A stretch of 64,000 nt of DNA. Origin: Gimesia aquarii (GTDB lineage Bacteria > Planctomycetota > Planctomycetia > Planctomycetales > Planctomycetaceae). The first letter of the stretch is position 1; every line of letters starts with the position of its first letter. The position numbers were made by a program, and so were the translations under genes. Below the pieces are notes generated by a model, which had not been told where the DNA came from, searched no databases, and was given only the letters and a program-made list of their open reading frames with translations. Positions 18,728 through 29,116 of the stretch are shown piece by piece. Location of the stretch: the NCBI RefSeq assembly GCF_007748195.1, contig NZ_CP037920.1:3163501-3227500 (forward strand), written 5' to 3'.

Positions 18728-21343
18728 ATGAAGTATTTCACAATTTGTTCTTTGACTACAGGTTGTCTTCTCGCAGTCAGCTCTCTCATCGCTGCCGAGC
18801 GGAAGCCTCAGGTAAAAACGTTACAGCCGGGTGTTCGGATTTCACTTGTTGCCGAACATCCTGATCTATCAACACCGACAGGCATTGATGTTGATGAACA
18901 AGGTCGTATCTGGGTCGTTGCTACGCATACTCATTTTCGACCCGACGATTATGTCGGACCGGAACATGATGAGATCCTGGTCTTCACCGATCGTAATGGA
19001 GATGGTAGCGCCATAAAAAGGCAGGTTTTTTACAATGCGACCGATGCGACAATGGATCTTGAACTTGGTCGGGATGGTTGGGTCTATCTAGCGGAGCGGG
19101 ACCGCATCCTGCGGATCAAGGACACTGATGGAGATGGAAAGGCCGACATTGAGGAGAATATCGGCACCCTGAAAACAGAGGCCAATTATCCACACAATGG
19201 ACTCGAAGGGATGGCGTGGCATCCGGATGGGGATCTGGTGTTTGCACTCGGTGAGAATTATGCTAAGCCGTGGACACTGAAAGGGACCGATGGCACTTCA
19301 ATCAACGGGGCTGGCAAGGGAGGTATCTTCCGTTGTACTGCTGATGGCAAAAAACTGACACGAATAGCGTCTGGATTCTGGAATCCGTTTGGTGTTTGTG
19401 TTCGCGCTGATGGTGAGATTTTCGCCGCAGAAAACGATCCTGGCGAAAGGCCTCCTTGTCGAGTACTTCACATTGTTGAAGGTGGTGACTACGGCTATGA
19501 ACGGTCTTATGGAGCAGAAGCACATCATCCCTTCGTCAGTTGGAATGGAGAGTTGCGCGGCACGCTGCCTATGATCCATCCTTCGGGGGAAGCGCCCTGT
19601 GGGCTGTTACCTCTGGGACGCGGTTTACTGGTGCCTTCGTGGAGTGATCACCGCATTGACTTTTTTCCGCTCACTCAAAAAGGAGCAACTTACGAGAGCA
19701 AACCCATCACTTTAGTCAAAGGAGGACGTTACTTCCGACCCAGTTGCATCGCTAAAGACCCTGGTGCCAAAGGACAAAAACGCATCTGGTACTTAAGCGA
19801 TTGGGTCGATGGTCGATATCAGGCACATGGTTATGGACGCTTATGGAAACTGGAGGTTGATTTGCAACAGGCTCCCTGGGTGGGGAACTTGGATTTGGAA
19901 CCACCCACACAGAAAGCGCAGCTATCGGCGGACTTACGTAGCGGAAAGGTCAAACATAATCGCAAAAAACTGCTACGGTTCGCTCAAGATGAAGACCCGT
20001 TTCTCGCTCAATCTGCGTTAATTTCGCTATCTCGGGAAGCATCAATATGGACCCCGGAAGACGTAACTGGTTGGTCGGCTGCTGACCGGGTTCAGGCGGT
20101 GCTGGCGCTGAAACTGGCCAATGCTTCCCCACAGAAATGGATCAAATTATTACTGTCAGACAAAAGCGCGGATGTGCAATTTGAAACATTGCGCTGGATC
20201 TCTGATGCCCGGTTAAAAACTTTTCTGCCAGAAGTGGAACAGAAACTATCTCAGAGTGACCTCGATTATCGGCGATTCGAAGCTGCCATTGCAACCTGGA
20301 ACACGCTGAAAGGAAAACCTGAAGCGGGTATCCGTAACCCAACGCTACTGTTGGCCAAGGTCAAGGATGCGAATAGTGCACCACGAATACGGGCTTATGC
20401 TCTACGTCTGCTACCAACTCAGCCACGTTCTGCTCCCAAAGAAGGAGTTCAGCCGGTACATTCCTTTCCCAAAGAGTTGACACTGGAGCTCCTCCAGCAA
20501 CTTCTTGAACTCAGGGATGAGGTCCTTTCGCTGGAAGTCGTTCGCACTCTGGCTGCTAACTCGATTATGTCTCAAAAACTTTTAGTCAAAATAGCTGCCG
20601 ATCCAAAGCAAAGTGTGTCACTACGTGCTGAAGCAATTGCCGGGCTGGCATCTGTGGCAGAACAAAATAGCGCATTTTTATTAAAATTGGCTGGTGATAA
20701 GGAACGTATTGTGCGGGAGGAAGCTTTACGTTCTCTCAGGTCCGTTCAACACACGTCTGAGGATGTGCTGGCTTTGAAAATGCTTGCCAGTCAGTACCCT
20801 GAATCTGCGGATCTATTTCAAGCTGCACTGGCTCCCAAAAGTCTCACCACTGGTCGACCAGCGCTGACTGATACGCAGGCATGGTTACAGGCAATTGAAG
20901 CAGTAAAGAAACCGGCAGACTTGGAGAGTGGCCGTCGTATCTTTCATCATGCCCGATTGGCGAGCTGTTCTGACTGCCATCGACATGGTGGCCGAGGAAA
21001 TGTAGTCGGCCCGGACTTAAGTAGCCTGGGTAATCGTAAAGACCGTATGTGGCTGCTGAGGTCAATCCTTGAGCCCAGTCGGGAGATGGCTCCGGAATAC
21101 CAGCCACGTACTATCATCCTCAATGATGGCCGCACCTTTACTGGCATTCGTCTCCGGTCCTACGTGAAAGAGACTATACGAGATGCCAATGGCCAGAATC
21201 GCACGTTTGACCGCAACGACATTGAGATGATGGTAGAATCGCCAACTTCCTTCATGCCGTCTGGTCTGGTTCATAGGTTGACTGACCGTGAGTTGAAAGA
21301 TTTGATTGCTTATCTCGAGAGTAATTCTCATCGGAAAGAGTGA
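18728..21343 (+). CDS. PVC-type haem-binding membrane-bound dehydrogenase protein
   Basis: An 871-residue exported protein with a signal peptide (~22 residues, ending 'SSLIAAE'). Residues ~30-400 form a beta-propeller of the PVC dehydrogenase/glucose-sorbosone type ('GIDVDEQGRIWVVATHTHF', 'LAERDRILRIKDTDGDGKAD', 'GEIFAAENDPGERPPCRV'). Residues ~400-700 are HEAT-like helical repeats. The last ~140 residues are a cytochrome c domain with CSDCH at about residue 747 and the 'VGPDLSSLG' axial-ligand region. Such proteins are thought to oxidise sugars or alcohols at the cell surface and pass electrons to the haem, but substrates are unproven. The gene is divergent from the symporter. Confidence 0.88.
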   Translation: MKYFTICSLTTGCLLAVSSLIAAERKPQVKTLQPGVRISLVAEHPDLSTPTGIDVDEQGRIWVVATHTHFRPDDYVGPEHDEILVFTDRNGDGSAIKRQVFYNATDATMDLELGRDGWVYLAERDRILRIKDTDGDGKADIEENIGTLKTEANYPHNGLEGMAWHPDGDLVFALGENYAKPWTLKGTDGTSINGAGKGGIFRCTADGKKLTRIASGFWNPFGVCVRADGEIFAAENDPGERPPCRVLHIVEGGDYGYERSYGAEAHHPFVSWNGELRGTLPMIHPSGEAPCGLLPLGRGLLVPSWSDHRIDFFPLTQKGATYESKPITLVKGGRYFRPSCIAKDPGAKGQKRIWYLSDWVDGRYQAHGYGRLWKLEVDLQQAPWVGNLDLEPPTQKAQLSADLRSGKVKHNRKKLLRFAQDEDPFLAQSALISLSREASIWTPEDVTGWSAADRVQAVLALKLANASPQKWIKLLLSDKSADVQFETLRWISDARLKTFLPEVEQKLSQSDLDYRRFEAAIATWNTLKGKPEAGIRNPTLLLAKVKDANSAPRIRAYALRLLPTQPRSAPKEGVQPVHSFPKELTLELLQQLLELRDEVLSLEVVRTLAANSIMSQKLLVKIAADPKQSVSLRAEAIAGLASVAEQNSAFLLKLAGDKERIVREEALRSLRSVQHTSEDVLALKMLASQYPESADLFQAALAPKSLTTGRPALTDTQAWLQAIEAVKKPADLESGRRIFHHARLASCSDCHRHGGRGNVVGPDLSSLGNRKDRMWLLRSILEPSREMAPEYQPRTIILNDGRTFTGIRLRSYVKETIRDANGQNRTFDRNDIEMMVESPTSFMPSGLVHRLTDRELKDLIAYLESNSHRKE

Positions 21344-21463
21344 CTGTTATTTTTTAGATCTCATCGATTCAACAGTAAAAAAAAGCGCATGCTTTGATTG
21401 TTGGGGATCTTAGTGTATTTCACTATACTCTTCGCTTCAAAATCAAGCCAGCATAACTAAGTC

Positions 21464-22129
21464 ATGATAATGGAATCCAACGATATTTCGACAACAAGAA
21501 TGCCTGAGCATCGGCCCGTGGACGAGTGCGCTAATCTAATTACACATGGTCTTGGGTTTTTACTGAGCGTCGTTGCATCAGTTGTACTGATGGCCTTGGT
21601 AGTGAAAGATCATCAGGCGATTAATATCATAGCCTGTAGCATCTATTGTTGCTCTCTGATAGGGTTGTATGCGGCATCGACTCTCTCACACATGTTTTAC
21701 GATCTCGCTTGGCGTCGTTTTTTTCGTACCTTGGATCAGGTCTGTATTTATTTACTCATCGCGGGATCATACACACCATTTGCTGTGGTTTTCCTGTGGC
21801 ATCAATGGTGGCCGCTTCTGCTCGTTGTGATGTGGATTCTGGCACTATTTGGTATTCTCCTTGTTTTATATATGCGGAACCTGACACCGACCGCGATGCT
21901 CACTTACGGCTTGCTTGGCTGGCTACCTGTCATCTCTCTAAAAACATTGTACGAAGTTACTCCATCTGAAGTGTTTGCATGGATCATTGCTGGTGGGTTC
22001 TTTTATTCTATAGGCGCGGTCTTCCTGTTGCTCGATCGACGTGTTCGATATTTCCACGCTCTCTGGCACACATTTGTCATTGCCGGCAGTACCTGCCACT
22101 ATATCGCACTTTTATTATTTGTGATCTAA
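21464..22129 (+). CDS. Haemolysin III / PAQR-family membrane protein
   Basis: A 221-residue protein with seven hydrophobic helices. It opens 'DECANLITHGLGFLLSVVAS', the usual hemolysin III entry, and has the helix 'STLSHMFYDLAWRRFFRTLD' with the S...H...D metal-binding residues, plus the C-terminal 'LWHTFVIAGSTCHYIA' histidines. These match the zinc-hydrolase-like CREST/PAQR site. Bacterial members (YqfA, HlyIII) are annotated as channels or lipid-related hydrolases, and the true activity is not settled. It is a stand-alone gene, 120 bp after the dehydrogenase. Confidence 0.9.
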   Translation: MIMESNDISTTRMPEHRPVDECANLITHGLGFLLSVVASVVLMALVVKDHQAINIIACSIYCCSLIGLYAASTLSHMFYDLAWRRFFRTLDQVCIYLLIAGSYTPFAVVFLWHQWWPLLLVVMWILALFGILLVLYMRNLTPTAMLTYGLLGWLPVISLKTLYEVTPSEVFAWIIAGGFFYSIGAVFLLLDRRVRYFHALWHTFVIAGSTCHYIALLLFVI

Positions 22130-22393
22130 CGCAATTGTTAGAGAAATTCAGATACCGAAATCAAAGCAGATCTTTCAATCAGACATGTCACGTTAGCCTG
22201 TGTCCAGGTTTATTGTAGCTTCTTCAGGATTGTTTGAATCTCGTATCGTTACTTTGCAGCCGCTATGCTTATCTTGGATGTGCTATAGACAAATGCTTGA
22301 TTTTCTGGGCATACTATCTGAATATCAAAAGAACAAGTGCATGTAAAAGCGAAGTAGAGTAACTGTAAATTGACTCAATTGAAAGAAATAAAG

Positions 22394-23638
22394 ATGCTTG
22401 TGCTAAATCGATTACAGATGATGCTTTGCTGTTTGAGTAGCATTTTCCTGGTTTTACAATGTAAAAATAGTTGCGCTGGGGAAGATGAGAAACCACTCTC
22501 TTATACCATTTCGCGGCAGGTGTTGCTGCAATCGAAACCGAATGAGCATACCTGGTTTCACCCACGTGTTGCTGCGATTATAGAACCAGATTCCAAGCAA
22601 CCGTCAACTGTATTGATGACTTTACAGAAACTGTTACCAGTGTCTGACTATTTTTCTGGAATGAGTTGGATGTTGTTCTCTTCAGGACCGAATCAATGGA
22701 GCAAACCGATTACGCCTCCTGAACTAGGCTGGAAGAAAGAAGCAGGGGATGTCGATATCGCTGTTGCCGATGTTACGCCTGTTTGGCATCCTCAGCTTCA
22801 AAAGGTGATCGCCGTTGGTACACAAGTTCGGTATAACCAACAGGGGCATCAACTGGATGATCAAACGCGTTCACATCAAACCGCGTATGCCGTTTATGAT
22901 CCTGAAACCAAGGATTGGACTTCCTGGAAGGTTCTACAAATGCCTCAGGATGAAAAATATAATTATGCCTGCAGTGCGTGCGCCCAATGGCTAGTGGAGC
23001 CGGATGGAACGCTTCTACTTCCTTTCTATCACGGCCCCGACAGCAAAACTCCCTTCTCTGTTACAGTTGTGCGATGCACATTTGATGGAAAAGAGATTCA
23101 ATTCAAGAACGCCGGAAATAAATTGGCACTCAACATCAAGCGCGGTTTGTTCGAACCTTCTTTGATCAAATATCAGGATCGTTATTTTTTGACGCTCAGA
23201 AATGATTTAAAAAGTTATGTCTCAACTAGCAAAGACGGTCTACATTTCAAACCAATCAAAGCCTGGACTTTTGATGATGGAGCAGATCTGGGTAGCTATA
23301 ACACGCAACAGCACTGGGTCGCCCATAGTAACGGTTTGTTTCTTGTTTATACGCGGCGTGGTGCGAACAACGATCACATCGTCCGGCATCGTGCCCCGCT
23401 GTTTATGGCTCAGATCGACCCAGAGAGACTGACGGTACTTCGAAAAACTGAGAAGATACTCGTTCCGGAAGAAGGCGCTCTACTCGGTAATTTCGGAGCG
23501 GCTAAGATTAATGAAAAGGAATCCTGGGTCACGGTAGGAGAACGCCGCAACTTTAAAAAGATCCCACAAGACCAATGGAAGCCGAATTCGGTGTATCTCG
23601 TCAAAATCAAATGGTCTAAACCGAATCGTGAGAACTAG
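22394..23638 (+). CDS. Secreted sialidase-fold protein
   Basis: A 414-residue protein. ATG 22394 starts a signal peptide that runs to about residue 28 ('...NSCAGED'), so the TTG at 22370 is unlikely. The body has the repeated beta strands and turns of a six-bladed sialidase/neuraminidase propeller ('WFHPRVAAIIEP', 'YFSGMSWMLFSSGPNQWSKP', 'LFEPSLIKYQDRYFLTLRND', 'YVSTSKDGLHFKPIKAWTF'). Strict Asp-box repeats are weak, so actual sialidase activity is uncertain and another glycan-acting role is possible. It is followed after 24 bp by the gene at 23663, probably in one transcript. Confidence 0.75.
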   Translation: MLVLNRLQMMLCCLSSIFLVLQCKNSCAGEDEKPLSYTISRQVLLQSKPNEHTWFHPRVAAIIEPDSKQPSTVLMTLQKLLPVSDYFSGMSWMLFSSGPNQWSKPITPPELGWKKEAGDVDIAVADVTPVWHPQLQKVIAVGTQVRYNQQGHQLDDQTRSHQTAYAVYDPETKDWTSWKVLQMPQDEKYNYACSACAQWLVEPDGTLLLPFYHGPDSKTPFSVTVVRCTFDGKEIQFKNAGNKLALNIKRGLFEPSLIKYQDRYFLTLRNDLKSYVSTSKDGLHFKPIKAWTFDDGADLGSYNTQQHWVAHSNGLFLVYTRRGANNDHIVRHRAPLFMAQIDPERLTVLRKTEKILVPEEGALLGNFGAAKINEKESWVTVGERRNFKKIPQDQWKPNSVYLVKIKWSKPNREN

Positions 23639-23662
23639 TATTCACCCAGGAAGAGATCACTG

Positions 23663-24586
23663 ATGACAACAAAATGGAATTGTGTACTGGAGTTGGATCG
23701 TCAGCGTCAGCATGTCTCAGGCAGTACAACTGTGTTACAAAAATCGATTTGTGCCGGGGCGGACCTGCGTGTAGGAACCGGATTTCGGCACAATGAGCAT
23801 ATCGATACCACCTCCGACTGTAATGAGCTTATCCGTGAAGTCATGGACTTTCGAGTGACCTATCTGTTAGACAGCCGTTGGGTCGCAGGGATCGAAACGC
23901 TACGCATGCCAATCTCATTGCCAGATGGTTTTGGACCAAGGGCATCGATGTCTTTTTTTATCTACAATCAGGATGGGCATCAAGCAATAGCGAGACCGCA
24001 TCTGGATGGACAACCTGCACATGGTGAACTCGGACCATCTCCCGTTGCCTCACATGCCGAAATGCCCAAGTATCATGAACTGGCCAGTTGGGATGCTGAC
24101 ACGAATGCACCGAGCAGTAATTTTATTTATGAGTTTGAATACTTTCGTTATTTCGTGCACGATGCCTGGGAAGAAGTTCTCTCACATGATGCAGAAGGAC
24201 AGATTGAATCTGGCTCGTTAGAGGCATTAATTGACGCGTTTACCGAGGGGGGTGAGATTAAAGTCGCCATTCATAATCTCTGTACCGATTTGGGTAGTCC
24301 GGAAGAGACTCAACTAGAGCATGACGTATTTGTGCATGTTGGTGCGGGTTATTATTACACAGAAAGAAACCAATTCATGGCTTCTGCTAATCCTGTAGTG
24401 AGGACGCGCCCCAGGATCCCACTCGGTTACGGTACCTCTTGCTGGGATTTCGGCTGGGTCATGCCACGTACCGATGGTCACTTGGCACGCTGGCTCTGTA
24501 ATCCTTATACATTACAATTTGAGAAATCATCTACCAGACATTCGATGCGTTGGTTTGTAAGTCGCTCAGTAAAAAGTAATGTCTAA
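23663..24586 (+). CDS. Conserved-looking protein of unknown function
   Basis: A 307-residue protein with no signal peptide or membrane segment, started by an ATG with AGGAAGAG eight bases upstream. I do not recognise the family. It is rich in aromatic residues and in His/Asp ('FRHNEHIDTTSDCNELI', 'EFEYFRYFVHDAWEEVL', 'HDVFVHVGAGYYYTERNQF', 'PLGYGTSCWDFGWVMPRTDG'). It lies directly after the sialidase-fold gene and so may act in the same pathway. The predicted topology looks mixed alpha/beta. Confidence 0.7.
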   Translation: MTTKWNCVLELDRQRQHVSGSTTVLQKSICAGADLRVGTGFRHNEHIDTTSDCNELIREVMDFRVTYLLDSRWVAGIETLRMPISLPDGFGPRASMSFFIYNQDGHQAIARPHLDGQPAHGELGPSPVASHAEMPKYHELASWDADTNAPSSNFIYEFEYFRYFVHDAWEEVLSHDAEGQIESGSLEALIDAFTEGGEIKVAIHNLCTDLGSPEETQLEHDVFVHVGAGYYYTERNQFMASANPVVRTRPRIPLGYGTSCWDFGWVMPRTDGHLARWLCNPYTLQFEKSSTRHSMRWFVSRSVKSNV

Positions 24587-24597
24587 AGAATCTGTTT

Positions 24598-25713
24598 TTA
24601 CAGATGTTTTTTAACAAACGCCCAGGCCGATCTATCATCGAATTCGTGTCCGCCATCAAACACGACATGTTCGAATCGATCCTGCACTTTGAGTTTTTTA
24701 AAATATGCTGCAGAACGTGGTGCTATCGATTTCCCCATTTCCCGATGCGAGGCTTTATCCTTAGAACCTGCTTGAATTTGATGCGCACGAGGACAGATCA
24801 GCGCAACGAGATCTGCATCGTTAAACAGTGTCATACGATTCATGAACCGGAAGTCTGTCGGAACAGACAATTCATTCTGTGCGTACCGGCCTTCCTGTAC
24901 TCCAAAGTAACAGCTCGATACAGAGACTTTGATGCGCGTATCGATTGCGGGAGTTACCTGCGCATAATATCCGCCATAAGAGAGGCCAACCATTCCGATT
25001 CGGTTTGAGTCGACTTCCGGGCGTTGAATCAGTTCATCTAAGGCATATGTGATCTTCGCAATTTCCACTGCTGTGATACTTGTTCCAATGAGACGCATGC
25101 GGTCGTCAATCTGTCTGCGAATCTCTTTGGGATAACCATCGGCTCGGAACAGATGCTGTGGCGCGTAAACTAGATAGCCATGCTTGACAGCCCCACGGAC
25201 CATATCATTGTAATTGGCTCCACCGTTGAACAATGCTACTTCGGGGGAGCCTCCGCCACCGTGCATTGAGATGATAAGTGGAGTTTTCCCTTTGGCTGAC
25301 TTTGGGACAATGTAAATGCCTTCGGAGTGAACTCCTGGCAGGATCGGGAACATTGCTCTGTAATACGTTCCAATAGAGTCTTCACCAATCTGCTGGAATG
25401 TAGCGGCTTTGTTAGGACGTTTGCCAGGTGGTGGATATCCAATACTCTCACAAAATGCGCTTCGGAGTGGTGCAGCCGATTTCTCGAATGCCTGGGTCGT
25501 TGAGTAATCGGGTTGAAAAAGCTGGTGGAAGCGTGATCTGTCTGCGGCAATCGTTTGGATGTATTCATCCAGTTCTCGTGCCTGTTCTGTGCGCAATGGA
25601 TTCGAGTCTGCAACGTTCTGGTTAAAGTATTTTGGTTTTGCAGGTTCTGATTGTGCGATTGCCAGTGATGGGATGGCAATGTTGATCACGACGAGTATCT
25701 GAGCTAACTTCAT
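24598..25713 (-). CDS. Secreted alpha/beta-hydrolase (dienelactone hydrolase/acetyl-esterase-like)
   Basis: A 371-residue protein with a signal peptide (~20 residues, ending 'SLAIAQ') and an AAAGGA ribosome site before the ATG. The oxyanion-loop motif 'ISMHGGGGSPEV' and the nucleophile elbow 'GMVGLSYGGYYAQ' (Ser of GxSxGG) are clear. The charge-relay His is probably in 'VFDGGHEFDD', close to the C-terminus. The family includes acetyl-xylan and carbohydrate esterases and prolyl-oligopeptidase-like enzymes, but the substrate is unknown. It is convergent with the gene ending at 24586, with only 11 bp between them. Confidence 0.85.
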   Translation of the reverse strand: MKLAQILVVINIAIPSLAIAQSEPAKPKYFNQNVADSNPLRTEQARELDEYIQTIAADRSRFHQLFQPDYSTTQAFEKSAAPLRSAFCESIGYPPPGKRPNKAATFQQIGEDSIGTYYRAMFPILPGVHSEGIYIVPKSAKGKTPLIISMHGGGGSPEVALFNGGANYNDMVRGAVKHGYLVYAPQHLFRADGYPKEIRRQIDDRMRLIGTSITAVEIAKITYALDELIQRPEVDSNRIGMVGLSYGGYYAQVTPAIDTRIKVSVSSCYFGVQEGRYAQNELSVPTDFRFMNRMTLFNDADLVALICPRAHQIQAGSKDKASHREMGKSIAPRSAAYFKKLKVQDRFEHVVFDGGHEFDDRSAWAFVKKHL

Positions 25714-26046
25714 GAAGGTCTATCCTTTCGATGTGTGCTGATTTCTAAAGCAGTTATTATTTTGTTAGGTCAGAATCTTTTCAAACATCGATTCATTCTA
25801 TCCAGTGCTTACCCCTTACGTCTATTGAGAGCAGGAACTCAGATCATTTTTGTTTTTGGGAATGTAAACTGGAAGGATTCGTCTTTAGTATTGTTTTTGA
25901 ATTACTTGTAAAGTGGATTGGTTTGTGTATTGAAGCGTGTAACTTTTGCTATCATCTTCATGGTGTTCATGATATAGTTGTGTAAGAAGTCTAAACGTAT
26001 CGATCAAGCCGACAGTAGTAAAGAATGCGCTGCTTAGAGGGTGCTC
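25714..26046. other. Divergent intergenic, no gene seen
   Basis: About 330 bp between the leftward esterase and the rightward cytochrome gene. No RNA gene or clear operator was recognised, and both promoters must lie here. Confidence 0.45.
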
Positions 26047-29000
26047 ATGTTAAATATGACAAAGCTATTTCTGATTGCCTCGCTGGCTACTTTCATCACA
26101 TCTGTTGCTGCAGCAGAAGAAAAAATCGAATTCAATCGTGATGTCTTGCCGATTCTTTCCAATCATTGTTTTATTTGTCATGGACCAGATTCAGCGACTC
26201 GTGAATCTGGCTTGAGGTTAGATCAACGAGAATCTGCTATAGGAAAGTCAGAGTCTGGCAAAAGAGCAATTGCACCCGGCAATGTCGAAGTCAGTGAACT
26301 CATACACCGCATCACGACCGAAGATGAGAACGAGCAGATGCCACCCGCTGACGGACCTAAACGGCTCAATGCAGCTCAGATTGCGATACTGAAAGCATGG
26401 ATCGCGCAAGGTGCTGAGTATCAACTGCATTGGGCGTTCGTAGCACCGAAACAACCGGAGAGACCCAAGCCACTGAATACCGCTTGGCCAAAGAATGAGA
26501 TTGATCTCTTTGTATGTATGGAGATGGAACGTGCCGGACTGAAACCTGCTCGTGAAGCGAGTCGTGAGACGTTGATTCGACGTGTTGCCTTTGATTTAAC
26601 GGGTCTGCCTCCCACACTTAAAGACATTGATATCTTTCTTGCTGATAAATCTTCCAAAGCATATGAGCGGATGGTTGATCGCTATCTCAATTCACCCGCT
26701 TATGGCGAACACATGGCAAAGCACTGGCTTGACCTGGCTCGTTATGCAGACAGCAACGGTTATCAATATGATACAGAACGAGAACAATGGGTCTGGCGTG
26801 ACTGGGTCATTAATGCCTATAACAAAAATAAACCATTCGATGAATTTACAGTCGAGCAACTTGCCGGTGATTTATTACCAAATGCGACTGGTCAGCAAAG
26901 GTTGGCGACCGGCTTTAATCGAAATCATGGAATTACCATCGAAGGAGGAATCATTGATGAAGAGTATCGTACTGAGTACGTAATGGACCGACTGGTTACC
27001 ACGGGGGAAGTGTGGCTGGCACTCACAATTGGTTGTGCTCGTTGTCACGAACATAAATACGATCCGATTTCGCAAAAAGAATTCTATCAGCTTTACGCTT
27101 TTTTCAATCAGGTCCCGGAACGAGGCATGCGCGGATTTGCTCCTAAAGAACGTATTCCTTCGCCACTGGCTAATTCAATACAGCAAGAAATCGAAACGAA
27201 GTTAGCGCGTCTGAAGGCGGAGTTAAGGAAGCCGATTGATCTCGACAGGCAATTGGATATATGGTCCCAAGACATCTCCAGGCAGTCTGTTCGCGGTTGG
27301 ACTGTCGTAGAACCTTTGGTAATGAAATCATCCGGCGGAACAACGCTCATAAAACTTGTCGATCATTCGATTCTCACCAGCGGGGCAAATCCACAAAAAG
27401 ATGTTTACGAAATGACAGCCCAAACTGATGCAACGGGCATGACAGCGGTCAGGTTGGAAGCGCTGACACATAAGTCACTCCCTGGCGGTGGCCCAGGACG
27501 GCACAGCAACTCGAATTTTGTCTTAAGTGAATTCGAATTGACAGCAATTTCCATAGCAGATCCGTCGCAACGGCAAGAAGTGAAGTTCCATCGCGCCATT
27601 GCCGATTATTCACAAGCAAACTATGAAATTGCAAAAGCCATTGATGGTAGTGTAGCGGGCAACAATGGCTGGGCCGTGGATGGTCCGACTCGTAAACTAC
27701 CAGCGACAGCAATGTTCATTGCCTCCACTCCTTTTGGCTATAAAGGTGGCACCGAGCTACAATTCCGTCTTCGTCACGAGGCTGGTTTTGCAACACATGG
27801 TATTGGACGTCCGAGATTTTCAATTACTGAGGATTCCGATAAAACGCTTGAGTTACATGGTATTCCAGCTAAGATTCGGCAGATTGCAGCTAAAAAACAA
27901 AATCAACGTAACTCTAATGAACAAAAACAAATTCGCGAGTATTTTCTGACCCATCACAGCCCGAAACAAAAGCTGAAGCAACGCATAGCCGACTTGGAAA
28001 AACAAAAAGTGGCAGCGTTTCCTGAGACCATGATCATGCAGGATCTGGCCCAGCCACGGGCGACCTATCTTCTTGATCGCGGGCAATATAATGAGCCACG
28101 TGATCAAGTCGCTCCTAATGTCCCCGCGATTTTCCCGGCAATGCCAACGACAACGGCAAAGAATCGACTCGGATTTGCCGAATGGCTCGTCGATCCCAAT
28201 CACCCGTTGACTGCGCGTGTTGCTGTGAATCGCTACTGGCAACGAATATTTGGTATGGGTTTAGTCAAAACGTCTGAAGATTTTGGCGTGCAAGGAGAAT
28301 TACCCAGCCATCCAGACTTGTTGGACTGGTTGGCATTGGAGTTTGTGCGCAGTGGTTGGGATGTCAAACATATGCAGCGATTGATCGTGAATTCGGCGAC
28401 CTATCGACAGACCTCTCACGTCGGTGCGGCTGCTTATGCACAGGATCCGGAAAATCGATTGCTCGCCCGAGGACCGAGAATGCGACTGGATGCCGAGCAG
28501 ATTCGGGATGCCACGTTAGCGATTGGCGGTTTGCTTGTGCAACGATTGGGTGGGAAAAGTGTCTACCCTTATCAGCCAAAAGGACTCTGGCTTGAATTGA
28601 ACAACCGCCCTAATTATTCCAGGGAATACGCGCGGGGATCTGGAGAGGATCTCTATCGGCGGAGTCTGTATACATTCTGGAAGCGTACAGTACCTTCACC
28701 GATGTTGAAAACACTTGATGCCCCGGAACGTGAGTTTTGTACGATTCGTCGGTCACGCACCAATACACCCTTGCAAGCGCTGTTGTTAATGAATGGTCCA
28801 CAATTCGTCGAAGCTGCTCGAAAATTAGCAGAACGGATGCTGATCGAAGGTGGTTCGCATGTCGATGGACAAATTAAGTACGGATTCAGACTGGTAACGG
28901 CTCGGAATCCCAGTAAGGCAGAACTTGCTGTTTTCCGTGAAGCATATGATACGGATTTGAAAAATTACACCAACGATCAGGCAGCAGCAATCAGACTGCT

Positions 29001-29112
29001 ACAGGTTGGTGATTCATCTTTTGATACGAAATTGAATACTGCCAGGCTAGCTGCTTACACGAGCCTCGCTCGTTTGTTTCTGAACCTGGACGAAGCGATT
29101 ACGAAGGAATAA
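26047..29112 (+). CDS. PSCyt1/DUF1549/DUF1553 (PSD1) cytochrome c-type protein
   Basis: A 1021-residue exported protein. ATG 26047 has AGAGGG upstream and begins the signal peptide (the GTG at 26041 is in frame). Residues ~30-120: PSCyt1 with haem motif CFICH and 'EQMPPADGPKRL'. Residues ~150-350: DUF1549 with 'RRVAFDLTGLPPT', 'HWLDLARYADSNGYQYD', 'EQLAGDLLPNATGQQRLATG' and a second motif CARCHEHK. Residues ~390-600: an inserted beta-sandwich-like region. The C-terminal third is DUF1553 ('NPLTARVAVNRYWQRIFG'-type, 'SEDFGVQGELPSHPDLLDWL', 'RRSRTNTPLQALLLMNGPQF'). It is paired with the DUF1501 gene four bases downstream, the standard planctomycete arrangement. Function is unknown. Confidence 0.95.
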   Translation: MLNMTKLFLIASLATFITSVAAAEEKIEFNRDVLPILSNHCFICHGPDSATRESGLRLDQRESAIGKSESGKRAIAPGNVEVSELIHRITTEDENEQMPPADGPKRLNAAQIAILKAWIAQGAEYQLHWAFVAPKQPERPKPLNTAWPKNEIDLFVCMEMERAGLKPAREASRETLIRRVAFDLTGLPPTLKDIDIFLADKSSKAYERMVDRYLNSPAYGEHMAKHWLDLARYADSNGYQYDTEREQWVWRDWVINAYNKNKPFDEFTVEQLAGDLLPNATGQQRLATGFNRNHGITIEGGIIDEEYRTEYVMDRLVTTGEVWLALTIGCARCHEHKYDPISQKEFYQLYAFFNQVPERGMRGFAPKERIPSPLANSIQQEIETKLARLKAELRKPIDLDRQLDIWSQDISRQSVRGWTVVEPLVMKSSGGTTLIKLVDHSILTSGANPQKDVYEMTAQTDATGMTAVRLEALTHKSLPGGGPGRHSNSNFVLSEFELTAISIADPSQRQEVKFHRAIADYSQANYEIAKAIDGSVAGNNGWAVDGPTRKLPATAMFIASTPFGYKGGTELQFRLRHEAGFATHGIGRPRFSITEDSDKTLELHGIPAKIRQIAAKKQNQRNSNEQKQIREYFLTHHSPKQKLKQRIADLEKQKVAAFPETMIMQDLAQPRATYLLDRGQYNEPRDQVAPNVPAIFPAMPTTTAKNRLGFAEWLVDPNHPLTARVAVNRYWQRIFGMGLVKTSEDFGVQGELPSHPDLLDWLALEFVRSGWDVKHMQRLIVNSATYRQTSHVGAAAYAQDPENRLLARGPRMRLDAEQIRDATLAIGGLLVQRLGGKSVYPYQPKGLWLELNNRPNYSREYARGSGEDLYRRSLYTFWKRTVPSPMLKTLDAPEREFCTIRRSRTNTPLQALLLMNGPQFVEAARKLAERMLIEGGSHVDGQIKYGFRLVTARNPSKAELAVFREAYDTDLKNYTNDQAAAIRLLQVGDSSFDTKLNTARLAAYTSLARLFLNLDEAITKE

Positions 29113-29116
29113 TAGT

